Shown: positions 35,509 through 47,406, counted from the stretch's first letter. The stretch: 64,000 bases of DNA from Nymphaea colorata (GCF_008831285.2 NC_045142.1:4779501-4843500); one strand, 5' to 3'. Notes: generated from the letters alone by a model not told the origin. A program made the numbers and translations.

Positions 35509-38500
35509 CCTCTTGTTGATCGGACTGATATTTCTGGTGATCAGAATGAGTCACCTTTCGTCATGCACCATTCTGATAATCCTGGTGCTATTTTAGTGAC
35601 CAATCCCCTTGTTAGAGACAACTATTCCACATGGCGACGGGCAATGAAAACGGCCCTGAGTGCCAAGAACAAGTTCGGATTTGTTGATAGTTCTATTTCA
35701 AAACCCGCAACCACTAGCTCGGATTACATGCCATGGGTTCGCTGTAATGACTTGGTTCTTTCATGGATTCTTAACTCATTATCCATAGAGATAGCAAATA
35801 GTGTCATCTATGCCAGTGAAGCTTACGAGGTTTGGATTGATCTTCAAGAACGTTTCTCTCAAGGTAACGTTGCTCGTATTTATCAATTGAAGAAGATGAT
35901 ATCTAATTTACGTCAAGAACAAAATTCGTTGACTGCCTACTTCACTACACTTAAAACTTTTTGGGATGAACTTGGATCTTATTCAGCTGTGTCTGCATGT
36001 ACTTGTGGTGCGTTTAAAGAATTTCATTCATCTCAAGATCATGAAAAAGTTTATCAGTTTCTAATGGGATTGAATGAAAGTTTTAGCAATCTGCGAAGTC
36101 AGATTCTTGCTATCGATCCTCTACCCAACACTAATAGGGTATATGCTATGCTGCTTCAAGAAGAGACTCAACGTCTTCTTACACCACGAATGTTTGGATC
36201 CAATGACATAGCTCTTGCAGCTAGGTCTTCTCCTACATCATATACCAAACGGAATTTGGCGAGGATGCCTAATGCCACTCGCAATCGTCCTCGACCAAAA
36301 TGTGATCATTGTGGAATGCTTGGGCATAAAAAATCTCGATGTTATGTGCTTCATGGTTATCCTCCAAATCATCCTAAGGCAGCAGGTTCAATTGGTGATT
36401 CATCTAAAATTGAAAAGGCGCAACAGGGAGGAACATCGGCAAACAATGTAAAAGTCAGTGCTGTTTTGTCACAACTTACCGAAGAACAAGTCAGTCAATT
36501 GGCATCTTGGTTAAATGTTGATGCTTCACTGGCTGTTGCTAATCTAGCAGGTAAACAATCATTCTCAACTCATTTTCCTTGGATTATAGACATCGGAGCC
36601 TCAGACCATATGACCCCTCATTTCCATTTGCTTTATAATATCAAAATTCTACCAAAACATCGTGTGATTAACCTCACCCTCAAGCAGATTACATTGGAGA
36701 GAAATATATGTCATCGTGTGAGAATGGTGTTCCAGCAAATTCCTCCCCGTTATCACCCATTCAACATCACGATTCCATCAACAATGACCAAAATCTTCCA
36801 GTCTCTCATGTTTCAGATCATCGGCCTATGTCAGATGATCCACCTCCTTCAGACTCACTTGCTCTACGCAAATCTAGTCGTACTCGTCATTCACCATCAT
36901 ATCTTCAAGACTATGTGTGTTCCAATGTGATGGTTATAAGTTCACCGCCTAAGGAACCTACTTCAACTAAGCGATCCTCAGGTACACGTTATCCTATACA
37001 CAATTATTTACCTGTTCACAAATTCTCTAAATCTCATTATGCTTTTTTAACCTCTATCATGAGTGATGTTGAACCTAGCTCGTATGCGGAAGCGGTTAAG
37101 CATCAACATTGGCGAAATGCTATGGCTAATGAGATTCAGGCTCTTGAACAAAACAGTACGTGGTCTATTACTACTTTGCCTCCAAACAAAAATCCAATTG
37201 GTTGTCGTTGGGTTTATAAGATAAAACGGCGATCCGATGGAAGTATTGAACGCTACAAAGCCAAACTTGTTGCTAAAGGGTACACTCAACTAGAGGGCCT
37301 TGATTATCATGAGACATTTGTTCCAGTTGCAAAGTTAACAACCATGCGCACACTTCTTGCTCTTGCTTCTATTCAAGGATGGTACTTATATAAAATGGAT
37401 GTGAGTAATGCATTTATACATTGAGACTTACATGAGGAAATATATATGACCATTCCTCCAGGCCTTCTGCGTGAGGGGGAGTATTCAAGTAATAAAGTGT
37501 GTCGCCTTCATAAGTCTCTGTATAGACTCAAGCAAGCGCCACGTAACTGGTTTCACAAGCTGCTACCTGCACTTAAAGGCGCTGGTTTCATTCAATCATC
37601 AGCTGACCACACTCTCTTTACTCGGAAACATGAAAAACAATTTATTGTTATTCTTGTCTATGTTGATGATCTTATCATTGCAGGAAATGATGAACCAGGA
37701 ATTGCTTCGGTTAAGCAATATTTACATTCGAAATTCCACATTAAGGACTTGGGAATACTTAAGTATTTTCTTAGCATAGAAGTTGCAAGAGCGCCATCGG
37801 GAAGATTTCTAAGTCAAAGAAAATATATCATGGATATTTTAAAGGATGCAGGTTTGATGGGAGCCAAGCCTATGGACTTTCCAATGGAGCAAAAATTGCG
37901 ATTAACTCCAAATGATGGTATTCCACTGAAAGATCCAGCTAAATACAGGAGGTTAGTCGGAAGATTGTTTTATTTAACCATTACTCGTCCAGACATAATG
38001 TATTCAGTCCAAGTTCTCAGTCAGTTTATGCAATTGCCACGAACTACACATTATGAAGCAGCACTTAAAGTATTGAAGTATTTGAAGGCTTCACCAGCAA
38101 AAGGAATATTTTTATCATCATCAAGTGAAAAACAATTGAGGGCTTACTGTGACTCAGATTGGGCAGGCTGTCCTACCACTTGTAAATAAGTAAGTGGATA
38201 TATTGTGTTCTTGGGGAATAGTCCTATCTCTTGGAAGTCAAAGAAGCAATCTACTATTGCGAGATCTTCAGCTGAAGCAGAATACCGAGCAATGGCTTTA
38301 ACAATTTGTGAAGTTATTTGGTTAAAAGCCTTATTGAATGACTTGGGGTGGAGTCATGATAAACCAGTCAATTTATATTGCGACAATCAAGCAGCTTTGC
38401 ATATTTCAGCAAATCCAGAGTGGGCCCGGCTCGGAATAATTCGGGCTCATCATGTATCATCTTGTCTGCAACTAGCAGATATTTTCACTAAACCATTGGG

Positions 38501-38564
38501 GAGAGACGTTTTTCAAACCTTAAGAACCAAGTTGGGTGTTTCAGATTTGCACACACCAACTTGA
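35509..38564 (+). pseudogene. Copia C gag-pol lacking integrase
   Basis: Gag begins near the ATG at 35509. It shows the copia gag N-terminus (NYSTWRRAMKTAL), the central gag region (LQERFSQGN) and a zinc knuckle CDHCGMLGHKKSRC, which is intact. Protease follows with DIGASDHMT, where DTGASDH is usual. The frame then jumps at about 36690 into the linker before reverse transcriptase, so integrase is missing. Reverse transcriptase has KIKRRSDGSIERYKA, LYRLKQAPRNW and an intact YVDD (about 37660). A TGA at 37422 replaces Gly, and a TAA at 38187 breaks RNase H near DSDWAG. A short deletion follows ALHISANP. The last frame ends at 38564, just at the polypurine tract. It is non-autonomous. Confidence 0.88.
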
Positions 38565-38571
38565 GGGGGAG

Positions 38572-38852
38572 TATTGGAGAGGAAAATCAGCCAACTAATT
38601 TTCAGGAATCAAGGATATCTTTCCTTCTATCACAGGATTGTGATTTGGAGAGGAAAACCAGCCAACTGATTTTCAGGAATCAAAGATATCTTCTATCACA
38701 GGATTGTGATCTTTCAAATCCCAAAATTCGTGGGATCTGTACATACCTATAAAACTTGTATAAATACCTCATCATAGATGTAATGAAAATTATCTCTTTT
38801 GGCCCCTTCTTCTTCCTCGTTTCTTTTTCTCTCTTCTCATGATGTCTTCTCA
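38572..38852 (+). repeat. Copia C 3' LTR (281 bp)
   Basis: Same length and ends as the left LTR. It is followed directly by TAAAC and then copy B intron 1 sequence. Confidence 0.9.
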
Positions 38853-39270
38853 TAAACAAAGGAAACTCACAGGTTATGATTTATGAAGGGCATTCATTAT
38901 GGATGGGTCTATAATTCATTGAAATCAAGATCTACCCTTGTGTGTGTGTGAGAGCTGTTGATCTTCAAGATGAAAACCATTCGAAAGTACTTCCTGCTGG
39001 AGGGAGGATCTGCCTCGGTCGATTTTATTGGGTAACGAAGGAGCTCCCAATTGAAGGTTGTGATTGATGTTTGTGCAGGAGGGAAATTAAACTAAGAGCA
39101 CTGATTGTGCTGACTAGACATGTGGACATCTTTCCTCTTTGATTAACAAACGAAAGAAAACAAGCCCTGGGTTGAGATCAGGAGAACGCTTACGTACGTT
39201 TATCAGCAAATCCGGAGAAAATTTGGATCGCAATGCACAAGCCGGCAAGAAGGAACAGGGATGTTGCCAT

Positions 39271-40724
39271 CTTGAAAGGATGATCTGTCGATACAAGTCT
39301 CCACGATCAGAACAGTACTTCTGAAGCTGAGACAACCTTCTTCTCTGCAAAGAGAGACTACATAGATGTCCGGTTGACCTTTTTCCGTTGACGCAAGCTT
39401 CTGTAAGGCATGAAGCGTAGTGACATTTTTTGAGAGAGTATTCGAAGGTAATTAAGAAGCCATATCAGAAGTCCCAGTTTGCCCATTATTCGCTATCTAT
39501 CAATGTAGTTTCCCTATGAATATTCAAGATACTGATGTGTCGTCCATCTGCCGACCACCTTCATTTGGAGTGCATTCAATAGTGCGTCTTCCCTATGAAA
39601 ATTCAACCGTATATTGGTGAGAACCTCATCAAAAATTTCTTCAAGGTCATCGATCTCTTAGATCTGAATGAAATAAGATGAACGGGATATCCCTGATTGG
39701 ACCTCAGTTGCATGCCCGTCTAGACATATAAGAGTTTAGTATAAAGCTTCGCTTCGGCTGGGATCGTCATTTCCTAGATTTTTTCTGTTCACCTTTGAAC
39801 AATTTGAGTTGAAACAATTCGAGTTGACATTATGATATGTGTTTGTCTAATCTCAACCAGGAGTCAACAGTGCCGAACCCTTTTTTAATATTCCAGTAAC
39901 ATTTCGATAAATAGGATCTTCTAGTCTGTCTAGATGTGCTCCACAATGTAAAGATTGGTTCATACCGGTGCCAGATTTACGGTCTTGTATTTTCAATTTA
40001 TGGCAGTATCCATACTTAAATAATTTATAGCCAGTTCACCCAACTCTATTTGAACAAGAAAGTAAAGAGCGCATCAAAATTGAGATTGAGTTATTAAGAA
40101 TTAGCCAACTCATGTTCAAAATGGGATAAAAGAAACATGTAATTTGAAGATTCTAATTTGGCGATAACATTGAATGACAACTAGAAAAGAAGAAAAATAA
40201 GCTTTCCTTTATGCAGTTAGATGAAAAGGGTGGGTTGTATGTGGTAAAAAGAGTGCTATTAATGTCGGCATGTGTTAGTTTTGGCACTGCCTTAACGGTC
40301 ATAGCATTGTCGGTCAAGCAAGTGAGCGTGTAGAAGGCATATTTGATTTATGTGAGTGTACTTTCCTAAACTATAAAAGGTGTGATCGTGATATGAAGTT
40401 GAAGTTGAACTATATATTGGTCCCTTTTCGGTTCCAACATAACTAGAGATCTCAGAGTCTAAGCAGATGGGGTGCTTTGGATCTTGTTCAGGCAGTTTTG
40501 TATTTTTTTTTTTTTTTAGTTTAACGGTTTATAACTTGGGGATGGATGTGTCCTAGTTTAATTAGAAATGACAGATTAATTCCAGAACTTTAAAAAGTGA
40601 ATATTAGATATAGAGTTTGGCCAATAAAACAAGGACTTGTATGGAAAATTTTCCTTGTCAATCTACTTGTAAGCTCCAATTTGTTTGAAGGGCATCACTT
40701 CGGTGCCGATCTATGGCCAATTCC
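39271..40724. promoter_or_regulatory. 5' flank of copy B
   Basis: It is homologous to the copy A flank at 7781-8660, though not interrupted by the Harbinger-like element, and extends to about 40240. From there to 40724 the sequence is unrecognised and A/T-rich. No promoter elements can be assigned with confidence. Confidence 0.4.
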
Positions 40725-40732
40725 TTGAAGCT

Positions 40733-41072
40733 AAGGCTGGGTGTCGGGCCGGGCCGCCTTCGGACGGGCCCGGTATTGGCCGGGCCCAACAGCCAACCTG
40801 AGTGGGCCCGGATCGGCCCGTTTAGGCTCGGTAAGTTAAAAATATATAAATATATTTTAATTTTTTTGTTTTAATAATATTTTTTTATTCTTAATAAATA
40901 CATTTTATATTAAAAACATGTTTATTTTATAATTAAAATTTTTTTTTTAATTTAAATGGGTCGGGCCGGGCCGGGTCCAAAACGAGACCCAGGCCAGGCC
41001 GGGTCCGGAACAAGACCCGGGCCGGGCTGGCAGGCCCCGGGTTGGCAGGCCCGGCCCGATACCCACCCCTAC
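40733..41072. mobile_element. hAT-like MITE, third copy, with perfect 8-bp duplication
   Basis: GC-rich inverse ends (AAGGCTGGGTGTCGGGCC at the left; GATACCCACCCCTAC at the right) surround an AT-rich core. The 8 bp TTGAAGCT occur at 40725-40732 and again at 41073-41080. It is the clearest member of the family in this window. Confidence 0.85.
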
Positions 41073-41159
41073 TTGAAGCTGGGTAGGGGCCAGCCTTCAC
41101 ATTCTCAAAAAAAAAAAAAAAATAGTTGTATTTTGAAATTTTTTTATTTGAAGCAACGC

Positions 41160-41232
41160 ACAATTAATATGTAGAGAGGCGGGAGGAAATTTGGATTGCA
41201 ACGCATAAGCAGAAAAGTAGGGACTTTGCCAT
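41160..41232 (-). pseudogene. Relic E: isolated first exon of a receptor-kinase copy
   Basis: Minus-strand ATG at 41230-41232 begins MAKSLLFCLCVAIQISS, which matches the signal peptides of copies A and B (same order of Leu, Cys, Ile and Gln residues). The exon 1 donor is not preserved. No exon 2 lies downstream; the MITE at 40733 and the copy B flank follow instead. Upstream, 41990-42750 matches the copy A and B 5' flanks. Confidence 0.65.
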
Positions 41233-43378
41233 GTTAACAAGACGACGGATGCATTCTCCGGGCACGAAAAAATACGAAACTCCATACCTGAATCCACCAT
41301 CTTTCCTGGGTGTGTGCTTAGAGTACAGAGGTAGAGGCTCTAGAGAAACGAGGTCCGATTTATTTTACCAGTCTTCCCTTGAGGCACGCTTTCGTATGAT
41401 ATCAACCTGAAGGAGACATTTTTTTTCAATAGTACTGTGACAAGGTCAAAAGCCTTAGTGTCTTTTCAGATGTAAAGTTTGATGTACGTTGTAAACTATT
41501 TAAATTATGACTACATTATTGATTTTCTTCCCGTATTGGTCAATCTCTCATTTTTATTAGAAAATATAACCTCGCGTATTGGCTTTCTTATTAAAAACGG
41601 TTTAAAATGTTTTGAATTCTTCTACAAATTGAAGATATATAGAGGTCTGTGTCAGCCAGCGTCACGTCGAATATTGGGCTTGCTGGATGAGAAGAACGGA
41701 AAACGATAGCTTGATCATTTTTTTCTATTTAAACACAAGTGACACTTTTATAGTTAATCATTTATTACATTTGACCTATTCCTTCTACGATCTGCCCTAT
41801 ATTTTATTTTTTCTTTCATTCGTCTCCTTTAATTTATTTTTCATATAAAATGCAAACAGTGATTTAATATTATTTAGTCCGCTAACTGATTCTAAAATTC
41901 AAATTTGCAATATTTTTGGTCTCTTTATTGTGCCCCTTCTAACAAATTTCTTGCAGCCTTCGACTTTTCGTCACATGATTTTGCAAGTTTCTTCAAGGTG
42001 AGAACCACAAAGGTAATTGATAAAAATTTCTTCAAGGTCATCGATCTCTTAGGTCTGAATGAAATAAGATGAACGGGATAGCCCTGATTGGACCTCAGTT
42101 GAACGCCGGTCTAGACAGTGAACAGTTTAGTTGAATGAAATAAGATGAACGGGATAGCCCTGATTGGACCTCGTCTTGGATCGTCGTTCCGTGGTATTAA
42201 ACTGTCCACGTTTGAACAATTTGAGCTGAAACAATTCGAGTGGACCTTATGATATGTGTTTATCTAATCTCAATCAGGAGTGAACATTCCATATCCCAGT
42301 AACATTTCGATAAATATGATCTTCTAGTCTATCTAGATGTGCTCAACAACGTAGCGATTGGTACATATCGGTGCAAGATTTACGGTCATATATTTTCAAT
42401 TTATGGCAGTATCCATACTTAAATAATTTATAGCTAGTTAATTTTTGAACAAGAAAAGAGCGCATCAAAATTGAGATTGAGTTAATAACAATTACCAACT
42501 CATGTTCAAAATAGGATGAAATAAGCATGTAATTTGAAGATTCTAATTTGGCGATCACATTGTATAATAACTGGAAAAGAAGAAAAATAAGCTTTCCTTT
42601 ATGCAGTTAGATGAAAAAGGTGGGTCGTATCTCAAATTTCCGACCCGCCGTTGTCTAATCTGAAAAGTCCATAAGGTCGCCTCTCCTTGGGTGGCATTGA
42701 GGCATTCCACCCTTAAGGCCAGAAGAAGTTGTTCTTCAATGGTTCGCTCCTTTCCGCGGCGGATTCTAAACTGATATTTTTAAAAGGCAAAAGGGCATAC
42801 ATCTTACTCTTCGTGCCAGAGAAATGACTGCCCACACAACCGACAGAACTCCAGATGATGAACAGAGAAATGAATGTTAGTCAAATACAAAATTTTATAA
42901 CAGATTAACGATAATCCAGTTTATGAAAATGAGTAGTCATCGTCTGTATGGGTGTATGATAATTTCTTCATCCCTGCTCATCACCTTCTAAAAGAACTAG
43001 GACAATCTAAAGATTATCTAGCAAAACAGCGCACAAAAGATTGTTTTTGACATCAAAGCTTCGATTTATACACCATTTGCATATTTCAGCTCGGATACAA
43101 GAGATAAGAAACCTTTCAAGGCCGTGCCCAGCAAACTGCCCAACTTGTTAATAAGTTGTTCATGTTATGAGCATCACCAATTCAGATCAGAATCCCATGT
43201 AACAGAATAACATGGAATGCATGCAAAGAAGTTGCAGGAGATTGTGTCATGAACTTTAAAAGTTGCGAGGAAAGGGGTTATTGTTGCATTAGGTTTCACT
43301 TTGTACTTGACATTGCTGCACATTATTAATCACTTAAAGAATATTAATAATGGCTGGGAGGAGACCTTAACTAGGTTG
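41233..43378. other. Duplicated 5' flank of relic E
   Basis: No gene. The part 41990-42760 matches the flanks of copies A and B and contains the empty site for the Harbinger-like element (TTA at 42713-42715). The part 42840-43378 matches 17480-17950. A 41-bp block is repeated at 42056-42096 and 42133-42173. Confidence 0.6.
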
Positions 43379-43383
43379 TGCTC

Positions 43384-43687
43384 TAAAAGGGAAAAAGGCA
43401 AAACACCAAGACACAGAGAGTCTTAACGTGGTTCGACTCAGGATCGAGTCTACGTCCACGAACAAAGGTTTCTCTCTCACACGCCTCAATCATTTGTGTG
43501 AGAGGTTCCATTAACATTTAAAGGAATACAGGGGTCATTCATTTCCTGATTTCTAGGATCTTGATTGGCATCAATATCTTGAAGATATTGTTGGTTACAC
43601 CTCTGATTTTCTTTCCTAATCTTTTGGTCAACAGAAACAACAACAATTTTGACAGCGATATTGTTTCTTTGAGCATTATCTTCAATA
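43384..43687 (-). repeat. Copia D 3' LTR (304 bp)
   Basis: On the minus strand it runs from TATTGAAGATAATGC, directly after the polypurine tract, to a purine/pyrimidine stretch ending TTTTA at the TGCTC target copy. The pol frame runs into it to the stop at 43486. Confidence 0.8.
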
Positions 43688-46364
43688 GCCCCCCTCAAGC
43701 TGAACGGCCTAGGAAGGACGTTAAGCTTGACACGAATGAATTCAAATGGTGAGCGAGCAAGGGGCTTGGTCATGGTATCAGCAAGTTGGTCAGTAGCTGG
43801 AACATGATGAATTGTAAGGCGATGATGTTGCACATGATCCCGCATGAAATGAATATCGACTTCAATATGCTTAGTGCGTTGGTGAAAAACCGGATTGGCA
43901 GTCAATTGAACAGCACCCATATTGTCACATAAGAGCCGGGGAATGGTGGAAAGAGGGTGACGAAGTTCCTGTAAAAAATATGATATGGAGAGAACTTCGG
44001 CGGCAGTGGAGGCCAATGCCCTGTATTCTGCCTCAGTACTGGAGCGAACAACAGTATTTTGCTTCTTTGCAGACCACGAAACCAAGGAATCTCCAAGAAA
44101 GATGGCAAAGCCGGTAGTAGATCTTCGATCATCAGGATTGCCAGCCCAATCGGCATCAGAATATGCTGTAAGAGAAAGGTGCGAAGACGGCCGAATAAGA
44201 AACCCAAGATGAAGAGTGTGCTTAATGTAGCGAAGTATGCGTTTGACGGCAGCCCAATGAACAGTGGTAGGAGCTTGCATAAACTGACAGACCTTGTTGG
44301 TAGCATAAGCAAGATCGGGTCTGCTAAGGGTAGCATACTGGAGAGCACCAACAATTTGGCGATATGGAGTAGGATCAAGTAGCGGTGTGCCATCAAATTT
44401 AGATAACTTTTCGCCAACAGCTAAAGGCGAAGGAAGGGGCTTGACATCAACCATGTCGCTTTGCTTGAGAAGATCTTGCATATACTGGCGTTGAGAAAGA
44501 AAGAGTCCTTGAGGTGTAAACTGTGCTTCAACTCCAAGAAAATAATGTAGATGCCCAAGATCTTTTATTGAGAATGCACACCCCATTTGGCATATAAGCT
44601 GATGAATGGTGGCGGAGCAGCTTCCAGTGATCAATATGTCATCAACATAAATAAGAATAAAGATGGAATGAGAACCCACAAATTTGAGAAATAGTGAAGT
44701 GTCAATCTTGGAGGCGGAGAAACCGTTTGAAATGAGAAAGGAACTAAGGCGTTGAAACCAGGCTCGAGGTGCTTGCTTAAGTCCATAAAGAGCTTTCTGT
44801 AACTTGCAGACATGATGCAGATATTGAGTATTAACAAAGCCTTGAGGTTGTGACATATAAACATCTTCAGATAAAGTGCCCTGTAAGAACGCATTGTTGA
44901 CATCTAACTGGCGAACCACCCAATTGTGTGAAACAGCAAGAGTAAGAACAATTCGAATTGTAGTGGGTTTAATCACAGGGCTAAAAGTTTCAAAGTAATC
45001 AATGCCGGATTCCTGTGTATACCCTTTGGCCACAAGACGAGCTTTATATCTGTCAATACTGCCATCAGCTTTTCTCTATAGACCCATTTATTGCCAACAA
45101 TATTGTGAGAGGGAGAGGGAGGAACAAGAATCCAAGTGTTGTTCTTCATCAAAGCATTGTATTCCTCAAGCATGGCATTGTGCCAATGGGAGAGTTTAGA
45201 GGCTTGGGTAAAAGTTTTAGGTTCAATTTCTAAAGGCAACTCGGTAAGGTGAGTAATGTAACGGGGGTTGGGTTTAATGGATCCAGTTTGGAGGCGAGTG
45301 ATCATGGAGTGAGTTTTGGGGGCTGGAGTAGGTGAATCATTAGGTAAGGATAGTGGGAAGGGAGAGGGTGGTGAAGTGGAAGGTGATGTTTGTGCGGGGG
45401 GTGAAGGGGAAGATGGTGGTGATGTGGTAATGGCAGGTTCATGTGGAGAAATGGATGGTGGTGGTGATGTGGTAATAGCGGGTGCATGTGGAGAAATAGA
45501 TGGTGGTGGTGATGGTGATGGTGACCAGGCTGTAATGGGGAGAGGAATCTCCATTGGTGGAGAGATAGAAGAAAATGGTGGCTCAGGTTTGGGGGCAGAT
45601 GTGGATTGATAAGGAAAAACATTCTCATCAAAAATGACATTACGGCAAATATAGAGTCTTGAAGTGGAAGAATTCAAGCAAAGATAGCCTTTGTGTGTGG
45701 TGCTATAGCCAAAAAATATGCATTTGGTGCTGCGATATTGTAATTTGTGAGTATTGTAAGGACGAAGATGAGGGTAGAAGGCACATCCAAAGGTTTTAAG
45801 AAAGGCATAGTCAGGGATTTGGTTAAAGAGCAGCTGAAATGGACTTTTCATATTTGTAAAAGGTGATGGCAGACGGTTAATAAGAAATGCAGTTGTAAGA
45901 AAGGCAAAATCCCAAAACTTGAGGGGAAGGCTAGAATGAGCAAGGCGAGACCTGTTTCTACTATGTGACGATGTTTTCGCTCGACTCTCCCATTTTGCTG
46001 ATGAGTGTGAGGGCATGAAATGCGATGATCAATTCCACATGACTTTAAGTAAGTGGATAGGGATCTATATTCTCCTCCCCAATCACTTTGAAATGCCTTG
46101 ATGGGTCGCCCAAATTGTCTCTCAACAAGTTTTTGAAAGTCTCGAGAAATAGTCAAAACTTCAGACTTTCTTTTAATAATAAATAACCAAGTGAACCTTG
46201 AATATCCATCAACAAAATTAACATAATAATAATATCCTTGCATGGAAGCAATGGGCGCAGGGCCCCAAACATAAGAAAATATAATGTCTAATGGTCCATT
46301 TATTTCATGAGATGAACTAGAAAAAGGTAAACTGTGACTCTTCCCCATTTGACATGCTTCAATA
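43486..46364 (-). pseudogene. Copia D integrase-reverse transcriptase-RNase H
   Basis: Begins within the gag-pre-integrase motif (CQMGKSHSLPF). Integrase has its catalytic residues in VDGYSRF, QSDWGGEY and GRVERKHRH. A frameshift near 45945 separates these from the integrase C-terminal part (LPLKFWDFAF, GCAFYPHLRPY). A long Pro/Ser-rich linker follows (45320-45610). A second frameshift near 45075 lies before [20 protein letters not shown]. Reverse transcriptase with [11 protein letters not shown] and intact YVDD, and RNase H with [16 protein letters not shown] and [10 protein letters not shown], are then open in one frame to 43486, including about 65 codons inside the 3' LTR. Only the two frameshifts and the lost N-terminal part prevent full expression. 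Confidence 0.88.
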
Positions 46365-46919
46365 TGCTCCGTCCTCCGTTGATGGATGACTCTAGCATGT
46401 CTAGACGCTGTTGTGACAAAGAGACGTGACGTTGACATGGCGGAGCCCCGTCGACCACGGTGATGGACGGGTTCTAGAAATTGTGCTGTTTTTAAAAAAG
46501 AAAAACACAAACACACACACACACTGGCGCCTAATGATAAAGTCCAGGTTGGATCATGTTTCCAGTCTACCAACCAGTGGCGATTATCCAGGTCGGGTCA
46601 TGTTTCCCCTTCTAATTTACCAAAATCGATACATCACTTTTTCTGATCAAATTGGTAAGCTTAGAATTAACAATAGGATGAATCGAATCAAAATTGGAAT
46701 CATTTGCACATGAAATTGTTTGGAATACAAGTCTTGAATATGAAATTTAAAAATAAAATAAAGAAAACATGACCGCTGAATTGGATAATCATAATAATAG
46801 CTTAAGATAGTCAAATGATATCTTGGTAATAATAATAGTATTCTAATATAATAAATTAATAAAAAATAGAAAACATTATGAATCTTGCAGCCTAGCCTTT
46901 TAGTATCTAAATATAGAAA

Positions 46920-46996
<77 letters not shown>

Positions 46997-47406
46997 AATG
47001 ACAATTTCGAGGATTTTTTATTTCAATATTTCTAGTAGGCTGGATAGAAACTTGAGCTCACCAAAAAACGTAGGCTAAGTCTCCATTGCCTCTTTATTGA
47101 AGGTTATACTGTTTAAACTTTTATTAAAAGCAATCAAAACATATTTATATACATATGTAAAGATAATAGTCATTTTTACTTGCTTTCATCTACTACAAGA
47201 AAACTTATTTCTCCCACCATTGGTATAGGAGATAATTAACTATAAATGAAATAGAAAGTTAATAACATAAAAGAACTTTTCTTGGGATAGCTAATCGGTT
47301 GACTAATAAAAGAAAAGTAATCAATGCTAAGCATAGGAATATCTTGAAAATACATTTTATTATATATTTATTCGTAGGGTTTTTTCTGGGTTAGACAAGT
47401 TTCAAC

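Larger units (their letters stand above)
34675..38852 (+). mobile_element. Copia C: Ty1/copia element inserted in copy B intron 1
   Basis: A 4.2-kb element with 281-bp LTRs at 34675-34955 and 38572-38852. The primer-binding site is TGGTATTAGAGC (34956-34967, one mismatch to the usual motif) and the polypurine tract TTGAGGGGGAG is at 38561-38571. It is flanked by GAAAC (34670-34674) and TAAAC (38853-38857), a 5-bp duplication with one mismatch. LTR ends are TA and CA. It lies about 10 bp from the exon 2 acceptor of copy B; copy A has the uninterrupted intron. Integrase is deleted. Confidence 0.92.
24621..39270 (-). pseudogene. Copy B: malectin-like LRR receptor kinase pseudogene
   Basis: Exons homologous to copy A: 1, 39198-39270 (starts MATSLFLLAGLCIA); 2, 34136-34664 (529 nt, as in A, open); 3, 27016-27515 (500 nt, open, 12 nt shorter than A); 4, 26245-26385; 5, 25786-25854; 6, 25623-25694; 7, 24621-24692. 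Exon 4 is 141 nt against 133 in A: an 8-bp insertion after FNWE creates a TGA, so translation would end before the LRRs. No transmembrane or kinase exon follows exon 7; homology to A stops near 24535. Copia C sits in intron 1 and copia B in intron 2, and part of exon 3 is duplicated on the far side of copia B (32756 on). At most a secreted malectin-like fragment could be made. Confidence 0.88.
43384..46364 (-). mobile_element. Copia D: copia element with a deletion removing 5' LTR, gag and protease
   Basis: A 2981-bp minus-strand element bounded by the 5-bp repeats TGCTC at 43379-43383 and 46365-46369. The 3' LTR is 43384-43687, after the polypurine tract TTGAGGGGGGC (43688-43698). At the other end only the first 8 bp of the LTR (TATTGAAG) remain, fused directly to integrase sequence that also begins GAAG. 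The homologous region near 17947 carries no insertion. LTR ends are TA and TA. Confidence 0.85.

Noticed and set aside
45316-45609. Gly/Glu/Asp-rich plus-strand frame
   Set aside because: It is antisense to the Pro/Ser-rich linker of copia D pol.
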